The notes under the pieces were generated by a model. The model ran no database searches and was not told the origin of the DNA. It saw nothing but the letters and a program-made list of their open reading frames with translations. This document shows, piece by piece, positions 56,346 through 64,000 of a DNA stretch of 64,000 nt (positions are counted from its first letter, which is position 1; each line of letters begins with the position of its first letter). The translations under genes were made by a program, and so were the position numbers. This DNA comes from Planctomycetota bacterium (GTDB lineage: Bacteria > Planctomycetota > PLA2 > JAEUHO01), in NCBI GenBank assembly GCA_028281445.1, contig JANQJW010000024.1:62001-126000 (forward strand). Direction: 5' to 3'.

Positions 56346-56657
56346 CTATCCGTATAGCAGGGATCCGACGACCTCCGCCGTCAGTCCGCGCACCTCGACG
56401 GTCTTCAGCGCGATCCCGTGTCCCCGAATCAAGACCAGCGCCGAGGGCGGCAGGCCGAGCTGTCCGGCGAGCAGAGCGCGCACCGCCTTGTTCGCCTTGC
56501 CGGACTCCGCGGCCGCTGTGACCCGCACACGGAGGCGATCGCCGTACGGTCCGGCGATCTCCGCCTGCGAGGCGCCGGGGACGACCTTGAGGTGCACGTG
56601 CGCTACGGGTGTCGAGCCCTCCGTGGGGCGCTCGACGATGCACGCGAGGTCGCTCAC
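56346..56657 (-). CDS. YggU/DUF167 family protein
   Basis: The 103-residue protein begins at GTG 56657, one base after the kinase stop. It has the DUF167 pattern: HVHLKVVPGASQAEIAGPYG, RLRVRVTAAAESGKANKAVR and ALVLIRGHGIALKTVEVRG. The basic core resembles a small alpha/beta RNA-binding-like fold, but the function is unresolved. It commonly lies next to yggS; here the kinase gene separates them. The long frame extending upstream is antisense-like and rejected. Confidence 0.85.
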   Translation of the reverse strand: MSDLACIVERPTEGSTPVAHVHLKVVPGASQAEIAGPYGDRLRVRVTAAAESGKANKAVRALLAGQLGLPPSALVLIRGHGIALKTVEVRGLTAEVVGSLLYG

Positions 56658-56658
56658 G

Positions 56659-59600
56659 CTACTTGCGCTGGATGCCGTCCTTGGGCTTGGGCTGGTTGTT
56701 CTGCCCGCCCTTGGGGTTCGGCTTCTTCTTGGCGTCTTCGTCCTTGGGCTTGGCGCCCTTCTCCTGGCCGTCGCCCTTGCCGTTGGGCGCGGGATCGTCC
56801 GGGTCGGCGCCCTTCTTGCCCCCGCCGTTGGCGACGTTGTTGCCGGGCTGCACGGGATCCTTGGGCGGCTCGCGCTTGGACGGGTCCGGCAGCGGCTCTC
56901 CGGCGTAGGCGACCTTGGGGTGCGGCGCCTCGCGCAGGCAGGTGCCCCAGTTCGTGCCCGCGAGCCGCGCGTTCTCGAGCAGCTCGTAGCGCATGCCCTG
57001 CATCTTCTCGAGGTCGCGCATGAGCGGGTCGGCCTTGGCGATGAGATTCGCTCGTGCCGCCGCATCGAACTTGCCGTTGGCACGCAGCTCTTCGATGGAC
57101 TTCACGAATGCCTGCTGCGCGGCCACCCAGTCGCGTACCGCGATCCACTTCTCGGCCGCTTCCCGCTCGGCCGGGCTCCGACCCACGCGAGCCCGGATTA
57201 CGGCGACGCTCGGGTCGTTGCCCAGTCCCGCTTCGGCGGCCTTGTAGTGCTTGGTCGCGCCGTCGTAGTCCCCGGCCATCTCGAAGAGCACAGCGATGCC
57301 GAAGTGATCGGCCGGCGTGCACTGGAAGCGCGCGCCCGTCGACTCGCCGTTCTTGTTGCGCACGAAGAGGAGCTCGCTGAGCAGGAGGGCCGGCCCGATC
57401 TCCGTATAGGAGTGGACGTCGCCCTTCCAGGTGACGCCCTCGGGGCCCACGGCCTTGACCGTGTTCTTCTTGCGCTTGCCCTTCTTGTCCTCGAGGTAGA
57501 AGCTCTTCGACGTCCACTGGCCGTCGGCGAACGCCTTGTGGAAGCGATCGAAGAGCGTCTTCACGGCCTTGGTCGTGACGATCCACTCCTGGACCAGCTT
57601 CTTGTAGCCGTCGGTCTTCATCAGATCGACCACGAGCTCGGCCTGGTCGACGGCGGCCTGCAGGTCGAAGCGATTGAGCAGGCCACCGGCATTGGCGGGC
57701 GCCCAGAGCTTCTTGACCAGCTTGAAGTACTTCTCCCGATCCGCGGCGTAGCGCTCGAAGATCTTCGCCTGGCGTTCACCCTGGAGGCCGCGGAGCGCCG
57801 TCTCGACACGACTGCGGGCCCGGCGGAACGCCGTGGAAGTCTGCGGGGCCGTCTTCGTTTCGCCGGCCGTGGGGCTGGGGAGCTCCTTGAGCAGCGCCTC
57901 GAGGATGGCGATCGCGTCGTCGAAGTCCTTGATCTGCGGATCGCCCGCGCCCTTGACCTTGTCTTCTGCTGCGCGGATCTGCGCATCCGTGCGACTGGCG
58001 ATGGCCTTCACGGCATCGTCGATGATCTTCTTGCCGCGGTTGAGGCCCTTCTTGTCGCCCGGGATGTGCTTGTCGAGCACCGGCACGACGTCCTTCTCGA
58101 AGTCGAAGCCGAGCGCGTACTTCTTGTACTTCTTCTGCAGCAGCGCGTTCGAGAGCTCCTGGATCTTCTCGCTCTTGAGCAGCGTCTCGCAGGCGATGAA
58201 CTCACGGTTTTCGAAATGCGTCTGGACCTCTTCGGCGAGCTTCTTGATCGCCGCTTCGAACTCCTGCAGGGCCTGCGCCTTGGCGGACGCAATCGCCTTC
58301 TCGTCCTGCTTGAGCTCCTTGATGTCGCGCTCGTAGCCGTCGGCACGCCCGCGTACATCCGAAGCGAGCTTGGAGAGCTTGCCTGACGGGTCGTCGTAGT
58401 AGCCCTTGATGATGTCGTCTTCGGCAGCGGCCTTCTCCGCGGCCCAGCTCTTGACGAGCGCGTCCCATTCCTTCGCCGCCTTGCGGTAGTCGGCGATCAG
58501 GACGGTCCACTTCGAGTCCTTGAAGTTCTCCGTCGTCACGTCGCCGCCGAGGCCGACGGCCCGGCCGTTGAGGGCCACCTGATCTTGGTTGGCCTTGAGG
58601 ACCTTGCCCGTTAGACGCTGCTCCACGGCGCGGCGCTTGTTGTCGAGCGCCACGCGCTCCGCCTCCGGATCCCTCTCGATCACCACGTCCTTCGGCTTCG
58701 TGGCGAAGAAGATGGCGACACCGATGGCGATCGCGGCTGCGGCCACGCCGATGACGAGCGGCTTGCGCGAGGCGGGCTTGATGCCGTGGGCCTCGAGGTT
58801 GTAGTGCGTGCGGACCTTGTCGAGGGAGCGCAGCAGCTCGGCCGGGTCCTGGAACCGGTTCGCCGGGTCCTTCTCCATGAGCTTGGCGACGATCTCGTCC
58901 AGCTCCTTGGGGACGTTGCGGTTGACGCTGTTGATCCCCGGGATCGGCTTGTTCAGATGGCCGAGCAGGATCTCCTTGACCGACTTGCCCGGATAGGGGT
59001 TGCGGCCCGTGAACACCCGGAAGAACGAGCAGCCGAGGCTGTAGAGGTCGGTCCGCCCGTCGATGTCGGGCTTGCGCCGGATCGCCTCGGGCGAGATGAA
59101 GTGCGGCGTGCCGATGATTCCCTGGTCCATGAGGTCCTGGACCTCGGACTTCTTCGCGAGACCCAGGTCGCACAACTTGGCGCTGCCGTCCTCGGCGATC
59201 ATCAGGTTGTCGGGCTTGACGTCGCGATGGAGGATCTCGCGCTTCTCCGCGAAGATGAGTGCGTTCGCCGCGTCGATGAACCAGTTGAGTCCCTCTTGCC
59301 ACTCGACGGCACCTTCGCGCAGCTTGTCCTCGATGGAGCCGCCGGGCATGACTTCCATGGAGAAGAAGTAGTTGCCGTTGGCGGAGCCGACGTCGTAGAC
59401 CTGCACGACGTTCGGGTGGTTGAGCGCACCCGCGGCGCGCGCTTCGTTTACGAACTGATCGACGAACGCCGAGTCCGCGGCGAACTTCTCGTTGAGCACC
59501 TTGAGCGCGACCTTGCGCTTGAGTGACGTCTGTTCGGCGAGGTACACGCCGCCCATGCCGCCCGCGCCGATCTTGCTCTCGATCTCGTAGCCGCCCATCG

Positions 59601-60015
59601 ACTGGCCGACGAGTGCGTCCGCAGCCAACGTCTGCTTGGTTGTCGGCGCCTGCTGCTTCGGCGCCGCCTCGGCGCTGGCCGTGCGGCCCGCCGCCGGCTT
59701 GGCGTCCTCGTCCGCGTCGCCGGCCGAGAGGACGCGCAGGATCGTCATGCCGAGGCGCAGCTCGTCACCGGGGTTCAACGTCTTGACGTCCTTGACGCGC
59801 TGCGCGTTGAGCATGCTGCCGTGCGTCGACTGGAGATCCTTGAAGACCGCGCCCTTGTCGGAGAGCTGAATCTCGCAGTGCATCTTCGACACCTTCATGT
59901 CGAGCACGCGGATCGAGGCGTCGGTGGCACGTCCGAGCGTGTACACGCCCGCAGTCGGCAAGCGCCATGTCTTGCCCGCGTCCTGTCCATGTTCGATGCG
60001 CAGACGCAGACTCAC
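56659..60015 (-). CDS. FHA-Ser/Thr protein kinase with transmembrane helix and large C-terminal domain
   Basis: The 1118-residue protein has an N-terminal FHA domain (residues 1-98; YTLGRATDASIRV and DLQSTHGSMLN). The kinase domain follows (about 143-400): Gly loop KIGAGGMGGVYLAE, Lys172 in VALKVLN, catalytic HRDVKPDNLM (Asp265), CDLGLAKK (DLG for DFG) and GTPHFISPE. A single membrane helix (419-438, VIGVAAAAIAIGVAIFFATK) precedes a 680-residue, mostly helical and charged region that ends in a Lys/Pro-rich tail. This is the membrane Hanks-type kinase layout; the large outer region is unusual. It overlaps yggS by ATGA. Confidence 0.92.
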   Translation of the reverse strand: MSLRLRIEHGQDAGKTWRLPTAGVYTLGRATDASIRVLDMKVSKMHCEIQLSDKGAVFKDLQSTHGSMLNAQRVKDVKTLNPGDELRLGMTILRVLSAGDADEDAKPAAGRTASAEAAPKQQAPTTKQTLAADALVGQSMGGYEIESKIGAGGMGGVYLAEQTSLKRKVALKVLNEKFAADSAFVDQFVNEARAAGALNHPNVVQVYDVGSANGNYFFSMEVMPGGSIEDKLREGAVEWQEGLNWFIDAANALIFAEKREILHRDVKPDNLMIAEDGSAKLCDLGLAKKSEVQDLMDQGIIGTPHFISPEAIRRKPDIDGRTDLYSLGCSFFRVFTGRNPYPGKSVKEILLGHLNKPIPGINSVNRNVPKELDEIVAKLMEKDPANRFQDPAELLRSLDKVRTHYNLEAHGIKPASRKPLVIGVAAAAIAIGVAIFFATKPKDVVIERDPEAERVALDNKRRAVEQRLTGKVLKANQDQVALNGRAVGLGGDVTTENFKDSKWTVLIADYRKAAKEWDALVKSWAAEKAAAEDDIIKGYYDDPSGKLSKLASDVRGRADGYERDIKELKQDEKAIASAKAQALQEFEAAIKKLAEEVQTHFENREFIACETLLKSEKIQELSNALLQKKYKKYALGFDFEKDVVPVLDKHIPGDKKGLNRGKKIIDDAVKAIASRTDAQIRAAEDKVKGAGDPQIKDFDDAIAILEALLKELPSPTAGETKTAPQTSTAFRRARSRVETALRGLQGERQAKIFERYAADREKYFKLVKKLWAPANAGGLLNRFDLQAAVDQAELVVDLMKTDGYKKLVQEWIVTTKAVKTLFDRFHKAFADGQWTSKSFYLEDKKGKRKKNTVKAVGPEGVTWKGDVHSYTEIGPALLLSELLFVRNKNGESTGARFQCTPADHFGIAVLFEMAGDYDGATKHYKAAEAGLGNDPSVAVIRARVGRSPAEREAAEKWIAVRDWVAAQQAFVKSIEELRANGKFDAAARANLIAKADPLMRDLEKMQGMRYELLENARLAGTNWGTCLREAPHPKVAYAGEPLPDPSKREPPKDPVQPGNNVANGGGKKGADPDDPAPNGKGDGQEKGAKPKDEDAKKKPNPKGGQNNQPKPKDGIQRK

Positions 60016-60788
60016 GCTTGCTCCCCGGCACCGGCCGCTTCGCCTCCTGCAAGCGAAGCCGGGTCCTTGTCTATTTCAACGCCGGAGAAGACCGCTCGAC
60101 CCACACGAACCAGGGTCGCGCCTTCTTCTACGGCGATCTCGAAGTCGTCGCTCATACCCATGGAGAGGCCTCCGGCGCCCGGTTCCAGCAGACCGAGCCG
60201 CAGACTCTCGTCACGGATCTCGCGTAGGGTACGAAAAGTAGCGCGCAGGTCGCCTTCCTCCGCGCCGATCTTGGCCATCGTCATGAAGCCCCGGGGCTCC
60301 AGATGCGCGTGCCCGAGCACGGTTCGAAGCGCCTCGAGCGTCTCGCCCGGCGCGAAGCCGCCCTTGGCCGGATCCTCTGCCGCGTTCACCTGCAGGTAGA
60401 CAGGCCACGGCCGGCCGGCGTCGGCGAGCAGGCTGTCGAGGTGTCCGGCCAGGCGCAGCGAGTCGAGGGCCTCGAAGACGTCGAAGATCTCGATCGCCGT
60501 TCGGGCCTTGTTTCGCTGGAGATGGCCGATCCCGTGCCAGGTCCAATCGTTGGGCCCCAGGGGCTTGCGCGCCGCGGCCGACTGCACCCGGTTCTCGCCC
60601 ACGGTGCGGATGCCCGCCGCCGCGAGCGGGCCGAAGATGGACGGCTCCACCGACTTCGTAACAACCACCAGCTCGACGGCCTCAGCGGCCTCGGGGCCGC
60701 GGATCCGTGCGGCTTCGATGCGCGCGCGGATGGCGGCCACGTTCTCCCGTAGGCGTTCCTGGATCGAGGGGGGCGAAGCGTGGTGCAA
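60012..60788 (-). CDS. PLP homeostasis protein (YggS/PLPBP family)
   Basis: The 258-residue PLP-binding TIM barrel has VELVVVTKSVEPSIFGPLAA (PLP Lys in VVTKSV), GENRVQSAAARKPLG, WHGIGHLQRNKARTAIEIFD, VYLQVNAAEDPAKGGFAPGE, LEPRGFMTMAKIGAEEGDL and LSMGMSDDFEIAVEEGATLV followed by RVGRAVFSG. It controls PLP levels and amino-acid metabolism and has no known catalysis. A TTG at 60788 is the likely start because the family begins here and no ATG is in frame nearby. The stop overlaps the kinase ATG. Confidence 0.9.
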   Translation of the reverse strand: MHHASPPSIQERLRENVAAIRARIEAARIRGPEAAEAVELVVVTKSVEPSIFGPLAAAGIRTVGENRVQSAAARKPLGPNDWTWHGIGHLQRNKARTAIEIFDVFEALDSLRLAGHLDSLLADAGRPWPVYLQVNAAEDPAKGGFAPGETLEALRTVLGHAHLEPRGFMTMAKIGAEEGDLRATFRTLREIRDESLRLGLLEPGAGGLSMGMSDDFEIAVEEGATLVRVGRAVFSGVEIDKDPASLAGGEAAGAGEQA

Positions 60789-60906
60789 GGATGCATCGTA
60801 GCCCGGCCTTTGACGCCGCGCCGAGCACGCGGTTGCGAGACCGCAGCGCCGCCCTAACCCGTTCGCAGGAGCCGACTTTCGTGCGAATGCCACAGGTTCG
60901 TGAACC

Positions 60907-60935
60907 TTGACACTCCGCCGGGAGCGACCTATAAG
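60907..60935 (+). promoter_or_regulatory. Consensus sigma70-type promoter for the PQQ-repeat gene
   Basis: TTGACA (60907-60912), a 17-bp spacer and TATAAG (60930-60935) form a near-perfect promoter in the 356-bp gap after the divergent yggS. It leaves a leader of about 200 nt before ATG 61145. No other strong structure was noted in the gap. Confidence 0.7.
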
Positions 60936-61144
60936 GCGAACACTCCGGCGGCACGGGAGGGTCGCCGGCGGAACACACGACCACGCGGTATGTGATCGAC
61001 GGTGGGGGCCGTGGCGGCGGGCGCGCATTGCGCTGGCTCCGCGGGCACACTTCGTGGATCATTTGCGCGCATAGCAAGAGGGTGGAGCCGAGGCAGGGTT
61101 GTCTCCTGCGCGGGCATGCCCCTCTCCCCAATGGGATCACCAGC

Positions 61145-62377
61145 ATGCGAGGGATCATTTTGGCACGTCGGGCGCTTCTCATCGTGACGGTCGCCCTGCT
61201 GGCCGTCGTGTCACACAACAACGACGCCGGCGCAAGCGATCCGATGCAGGGCATCGGCTCGCTCGCCGATCACGGCGAGCAGGCCCTCGGCAAGCTGCCG
61301 TGGAAGTCCACGATCGTGCGCGCGAATCTCTCCAAGCGCATCCCGACCTCGATCTCGGCGATGTACTTGATGGAGAAGCAGCTGCTCGTCGTCACGTCGT
61401 CGGGCATGGTCCACTGCCTGGACCGTCGCAACCTGGAGCCGCGCTGGGCACATGCGCTGCGCTACCCGCTGGCCAAGCCGCCGGCCGAGGGCGCCACGCA
61501 CTATGCCTTCCTGCTCAAGGACCACATGGGTGCGCACTGGGTGCACGCCATCAGCAAGCGGAGCGGATCGGCCGGTGCGCGCTGGCCCGTGCGTCTTCCG
61601 TACGCGGCCTCGTCCGGCATCGGCGTCAACTCGGCGCTGGTGTTCGTCGGCTCGCTCGGCAGCCCGAAGAACAACACGACGCTCGAGACGGTCAACCTCG
61701 TCAGCGGACGCCGTAGCTGGGGCTATCGCAGCACGGGTCTGATCTGGGGCGCGCCCGCGCTCGTCCCCGGCGGTGAGATCGTCGTGATCGCCGGCGACGA
61801 CGGCGTCGTTACCGCTCTCTCGGGCGGCGCGTCCGCGCCGAGCAGCGAGAACTGGATCCGCGATCTCGGCGGCGGCGCCTGGGGCACCCCGGCCGTCACG
61901 CCCGAGCACGTGGTCATCGGGAATGACGACGGCATCCTCTACAACCTCAACCTCTTCTCGGGTGCGGTGAACTGGCTCAAGGGCCTCGACGAGCGCATCC
62001 GTGCGGATCCGGTCGTGATCGGCGGCTACGAGACCATCACGAAGGCGGCAGGCGTCGAGGGCGCCGCGCCTATCGAGGTGCGCAAGTACACCGGCATGGT
62101 CTTCGCCCGCAACGTGAAGGGGCTGCACGCCTTCGACCTGAACTCGGGCAAGGCGCTGTTCAAGGACGGGGCCGGAGGGCGCCCGCTACTGCGCAACGGC
62201 AAGCACCTCCTTACGGTCAAGAACCGCATGATCACCATCCGGGACATCTCGAAGAACTACGCGGTCTCGGGCCGGCTGAACCTGCGCATGTTCCACCTGA
62301 TGCCGTGCAACAAGGCCAACGGCGAGCTCTACGCCTGCACGGCTGACGGCATGGTGGTCGCCGCCATCCCCAAGTAG
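61145..62377 (+). CDS. Exported PQQ-repeat beta-propeller protein (BamB-like)
   Basis: The 410-residue protein has an N-terminal signal peptide (RALLIVTVALLAVVSHNN) and then beta-propeller blades of the PQQ type: LLVVTSSGMVHCLDRRNLEP, SALVFVGSLGSPKNN, LETVNLVSGRRSWGYRST, HVVIGNDDGILYNLNLFSGA and VFARNVKGLHAFDLNSGKAL. The repeated 'Val-x-Ala/Leu-Asp-x-x-x-Gly' strand endings are typical. No dehydrogenase PQQ-binding residues were seen, so a scaffold or sensor role is likely. It is expressed from the consensus promoter at 60907. The start follows the signal peptide pattern rather than the longer frame. Confidence 0.8.
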   Translation: MRGIILARRALLIVTVALLAVVSHNNDAGASDPMQGIGSLADHGEQALGKLPWKSTIVRANLSKRIPTSISAMYLMEKQLLVVTSSGMVHCLDRRNLEPRWAHALRYPLAKPPAEGATHYAFLLKDHMGAHWVHAISKRSGSAGARWPVRLPYAASSGIGVNSALVFVGSLGSPKNNTTLETVNLVSGRRSWGYRSTGLIWGAPALVPGGEIVVIAGDDGVVTALSGGASAPSSENWIRDLGGGAWGTPAVTPEHVVIGNDDGILYNLNLFSGAVNWLKGLDERIRADPVVIGGYETITKAAGVEGAAPIEVRKYTGMVFARNVKGLHAFDLNSGKALFKDGAGGRPLLRNGKHLLTVKNRMITIRDISKNYAVSGRLNLRMFHLMPCNKANGELYACTADGMVVAAIPK

Positions 62378-62530
62378 TCCGGCTGGGCGACAGGACCGAA
62401 CGAACGCGAGGGGCGGGCCGGGTGGCTCGCCCTTCGACGTATGTGGGCGTTGTGTGCGGAACCCGTGCCATTCCCGCGGGTACGAGTAGACTGCCTGGGA
62501 CCCCTGCGACCCTGACGAGGACCTGACGCG

Positions 62531-62767
62531 ATGAGCTTCCCTGCGACGATTCTGGCCGGCATCCCCGGCGGCTACGAGTGGATCATCATCCTCGTCATCT
62601 TCCTGCTGCTCTTCGGCAGGCGGCTCCCCGGCGTGGCGCGCAGCCTGGGCCAGGGCATCAGCAGCTTCAAGAAGGGGCTGAACGACCCGGTCAGCGAGAA
62701 GGACGACAAGTCCGATGACGAGCCGACCAAGGCAGAGAAGACGGAGAAGGAGAGCGCGGACGTCTGA
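62531..62767 (+). CDS. tatA: Sec-independent protein translocase TatA
   Basis: The 78-residue protein has the TatA plan: a short periplasmic N-terminus (GIPGGYE), one membrane helix WIIILVIFLLLF, the conserved FGRRLPGVARSLGQGISSFK hinge and amphipathic helix, and a charged tail (EKDDKSDDEPTKAEKTEKES). It should form the translocation pore of the Tat system. GAGG precedes the start. tatB and tatC are not in the window. The gap from 62378 has only weak GC-rich dyads. Confidence 0.93.
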   Translation: MSFPATILAGIPGGYEWIIILVIFLLLFGRRLPGVARSLGQGISSFKKGLNDPVSEKDDKSDDEPTKAEKTEKESADV

Positions 62768-62842
62768 TCGCGCGCCTCCGGCACCACAACCTCAGCGCTC
62801 CATCTCTCTCTCCATCCCCATCCCAACCCCAGCCCGGGTTGA

Positions 62843-64000
62843 TTACGGCTCAACCTTCAGCACCGCAACGTCCGTCGTCTCGGGACCGATCACATGGCGC
62901 GCGTCCACGCGCCGGCCGACGACCCACGCGACGCCGTGCGCGCCCTCGACGACGAGCTGACCGCGCCGCGCGATGGCCGGCACGCCGCGCTTGGACAGCC
63001 AGGCGTGGATCCGCTTCTCGTGGCCGCTGCCCTGCCCCTGGGGCGTGAACACGTCGTCCTTCGCCAGCAGCCGTAGCCGCGGCTCCTCGCCAAGGATGCG
63101 CGTGTCGAGCGCCGCCGTCTTGGGCTCGTCGTCCCGCAGGTGTGCAGCCAGGTCGAACGCCGCCGCCGGCATGCGCTCGACGCGCAGAGACGGCAGCTCC
63201 GGGGCAGGGGGGCTGCGCCGCGCGAGCCAGGCCGTACGACCGCGGACGTGAAACAGGAGATCCCCCGGCAGGTCGACGTCGCCCTCCCGCTCCAGCAGGG
63301 TCTCGGCCAGCTTGACGTGGCGTCGCGTGAGCCAGGGGCCGTTCGAGTCCGCGTGCAGCAGCGCACCGGCACGACGCAGCGCCAGGTCGAGCAACGGCGT
63401 CGGCAGGGCCCCCAGGGCCGCGCGCGGGATCGCGACCGCTGCCGCGGTCGCGTGATGGTCGAAGTCCTCGTGCTCGAGATCCGCGAGCTCTGCGTGCATC
63501 GCGTCCAGTCGCTGCTGCGCCTGATCCCGCACGCGCTGCAGCGTCGCGCCCACGTCGCCGCCGGCGGCGAGCCGTTGCTCCAGCCACGACCGCACGACGT
63601 TGCGATCCCGCGTGAGATCCTGGTTCGTCACGTCCTCGTGCCAGCGCAGGTTGCGCGCGGTGAGCCAGGTACGGAGTGCATCGGGCTCGATGTCGAGCAA
63701 CGGCCGTACGACGGTGAGGCGGCCCTCGTGGAACGTGCGCTTCCTCGGGATGCCCGTCAGCCCCACGAGTCCGCTGCCGCGTACGAGGCGCATCAGCACC
63801 GTCTCGGCCTGGTCCTGGGCGTGGTGGCCTGTGGCCACGATCGGCAGATCCCGAGAGAGCGCGATGTGGGCGAGCTGGCGGTAGCGCCAACGCCGCGCGG
63901 CGTCTTCGGTACGGGGCAGCGGGCGCTGCGGGCGCCCCGAGAGATGCAGCTTCAGGTTCTCGCGCGTCGCGATGCCCCGGACGACCTCGAGATCCAGCGC
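62843..64000 (-). CDS. tilS: tRNA(Ile)-lysidine synthase, 5' end outside the window
   Basis: The frame is open to the right edge, so only the C-terminal 385 residues are visible. LPIVATGHHAQDQAETVLMR and GSGLVGLTGIPRKR are the conserved N-type ATPase segments. HEDVTNQDLTRDRNVVRSWL carries the D-x-x-x-R-N-x-x-R signature of TilS, and the TilS substrate-binding and C-terminal domains follow (GHEKRIHAWLSKRGVPAIAR). It converts the anticodon cytidine of tRNA-Ile2 to lysidine. The N-terminal P-loop (SGGxDS) lies beyond the window. It is convergent with tatA. Confidence 0.92.
   Translation of the reverse strand, partial: ALDLEVVRGIATRENLKLHLSGRPQRPLPRTEDAARRWRYRQLAHIALSRDLPIVATGHHAQDQAETVLMRLVRGSGLVGLTGIPRKRTFHEGRLTVVRPLLDIEPDALRTWLTARNLRWHEDVTNQDLTRDRNVVRSWLEQRLAAGGDVGATLQRVRDQAQQRLDAMHAELADLEHEDFDHHATAAAVAIPRAALGALPTPLLDLALRRAGALLHADSNGPWLTRRHVKLAETLLEREGDVDLPGDLLFHVRGRTAWLARRSPPAPELPSLRVERMPAAAFDLAAHLRDDEPKTAALDTRILGEEPRLRLLAKDDVFTPQGQGSGHEKRIHAWLSKRGVPAIARRGQLVVEGAHGVAWVVGRRVDARHVIGPETTDVAVLKVEP

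Overview
This is a high-GC bacterial chromosome segment. Several features fit Planctomycetota, but this is an inference and not proven from the window: a very large FHA-Ser/Thr kinase with a long C-terminal region, a GYF_2-domain membrane protein, a HEAT-repeat protein, a ParE/ParC-type topoisomerase pair, and paired RND exporters. No tRNA, rRNA or CRISPR array was seen.

Region 1 (1-9.99 kb) is ordinary chromosome with decay at its right edge. It holds a HEAT-repeat protein (cut by the window edge), an RND/MMPL exporter, a DUF4291 gene broken by an in-frame TGA, an exported catalase-peroxidase (katG), an EthD-like protein, an ArsR/SRPBCC pair with an operator-like palindrome, an SDR epimerase, and abutting fragments of an APH-type kinase and an AraC regulator.

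Region 2 (about 10.11-36.40 kb) looks like one integrated genomic island of about 26.3 kb. It sits in the 3' end of thiC. Intact thiC (36265-38133, minus strand) runs into the island, and a second, divergent thiC 3' tail (9993-10121) lies at the far end. Both tails begin at the same 14-bp sequence, CGTGATCTCCATGG. Short repeats resembling integrase arm sites lie just inside both ends. A divergent tyrosine recombinase with a zinc-ribbon-like insertion lies next to intact thiC, beside an excisionase-like protein and a tandem ribbon-helix-helix protein. The cargo is a co-oriented defence operon: brxA-brxB-brxC-pglX-pglZ-brxL (BREX, type 1 gene content), followed by an OLD-family nuclease and a UvrD-like helicase (a Gabija-like pair). 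Most junctions are ATGA/GTGA overlaps. The left third holds accessory genes: zinc-ribbon proteins, a possible replication-type protein followed by 20-bp-phased repeats, an HTH plus degenerate methyltransferase-like pair, a GYF_2 protein, a small RHH protein and a second, XerC/D-type recombinase.

Region 3 (36.4-64 kb) is chromosome again: thiC under a TPP riboswitch; an efflux adaptor-RND pump-potassium channel operon; GNAT; a membrane protein; MarR; cysK; parC/parE; a proline dehydrogenase-hydrolase pair; thymidine kinase; a membrane-fused spermidine synthase-like protein; a yggS-kinase-yggU-purN minus-strand operon; a PQQ-repeat protein behind a consensus sigma70 promoter; tatA; and tilS (cut by the right edge). 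Three intergenic spacers carry related palindromic elements that end in GTAGGG; one of them supplies the parC stop codon.
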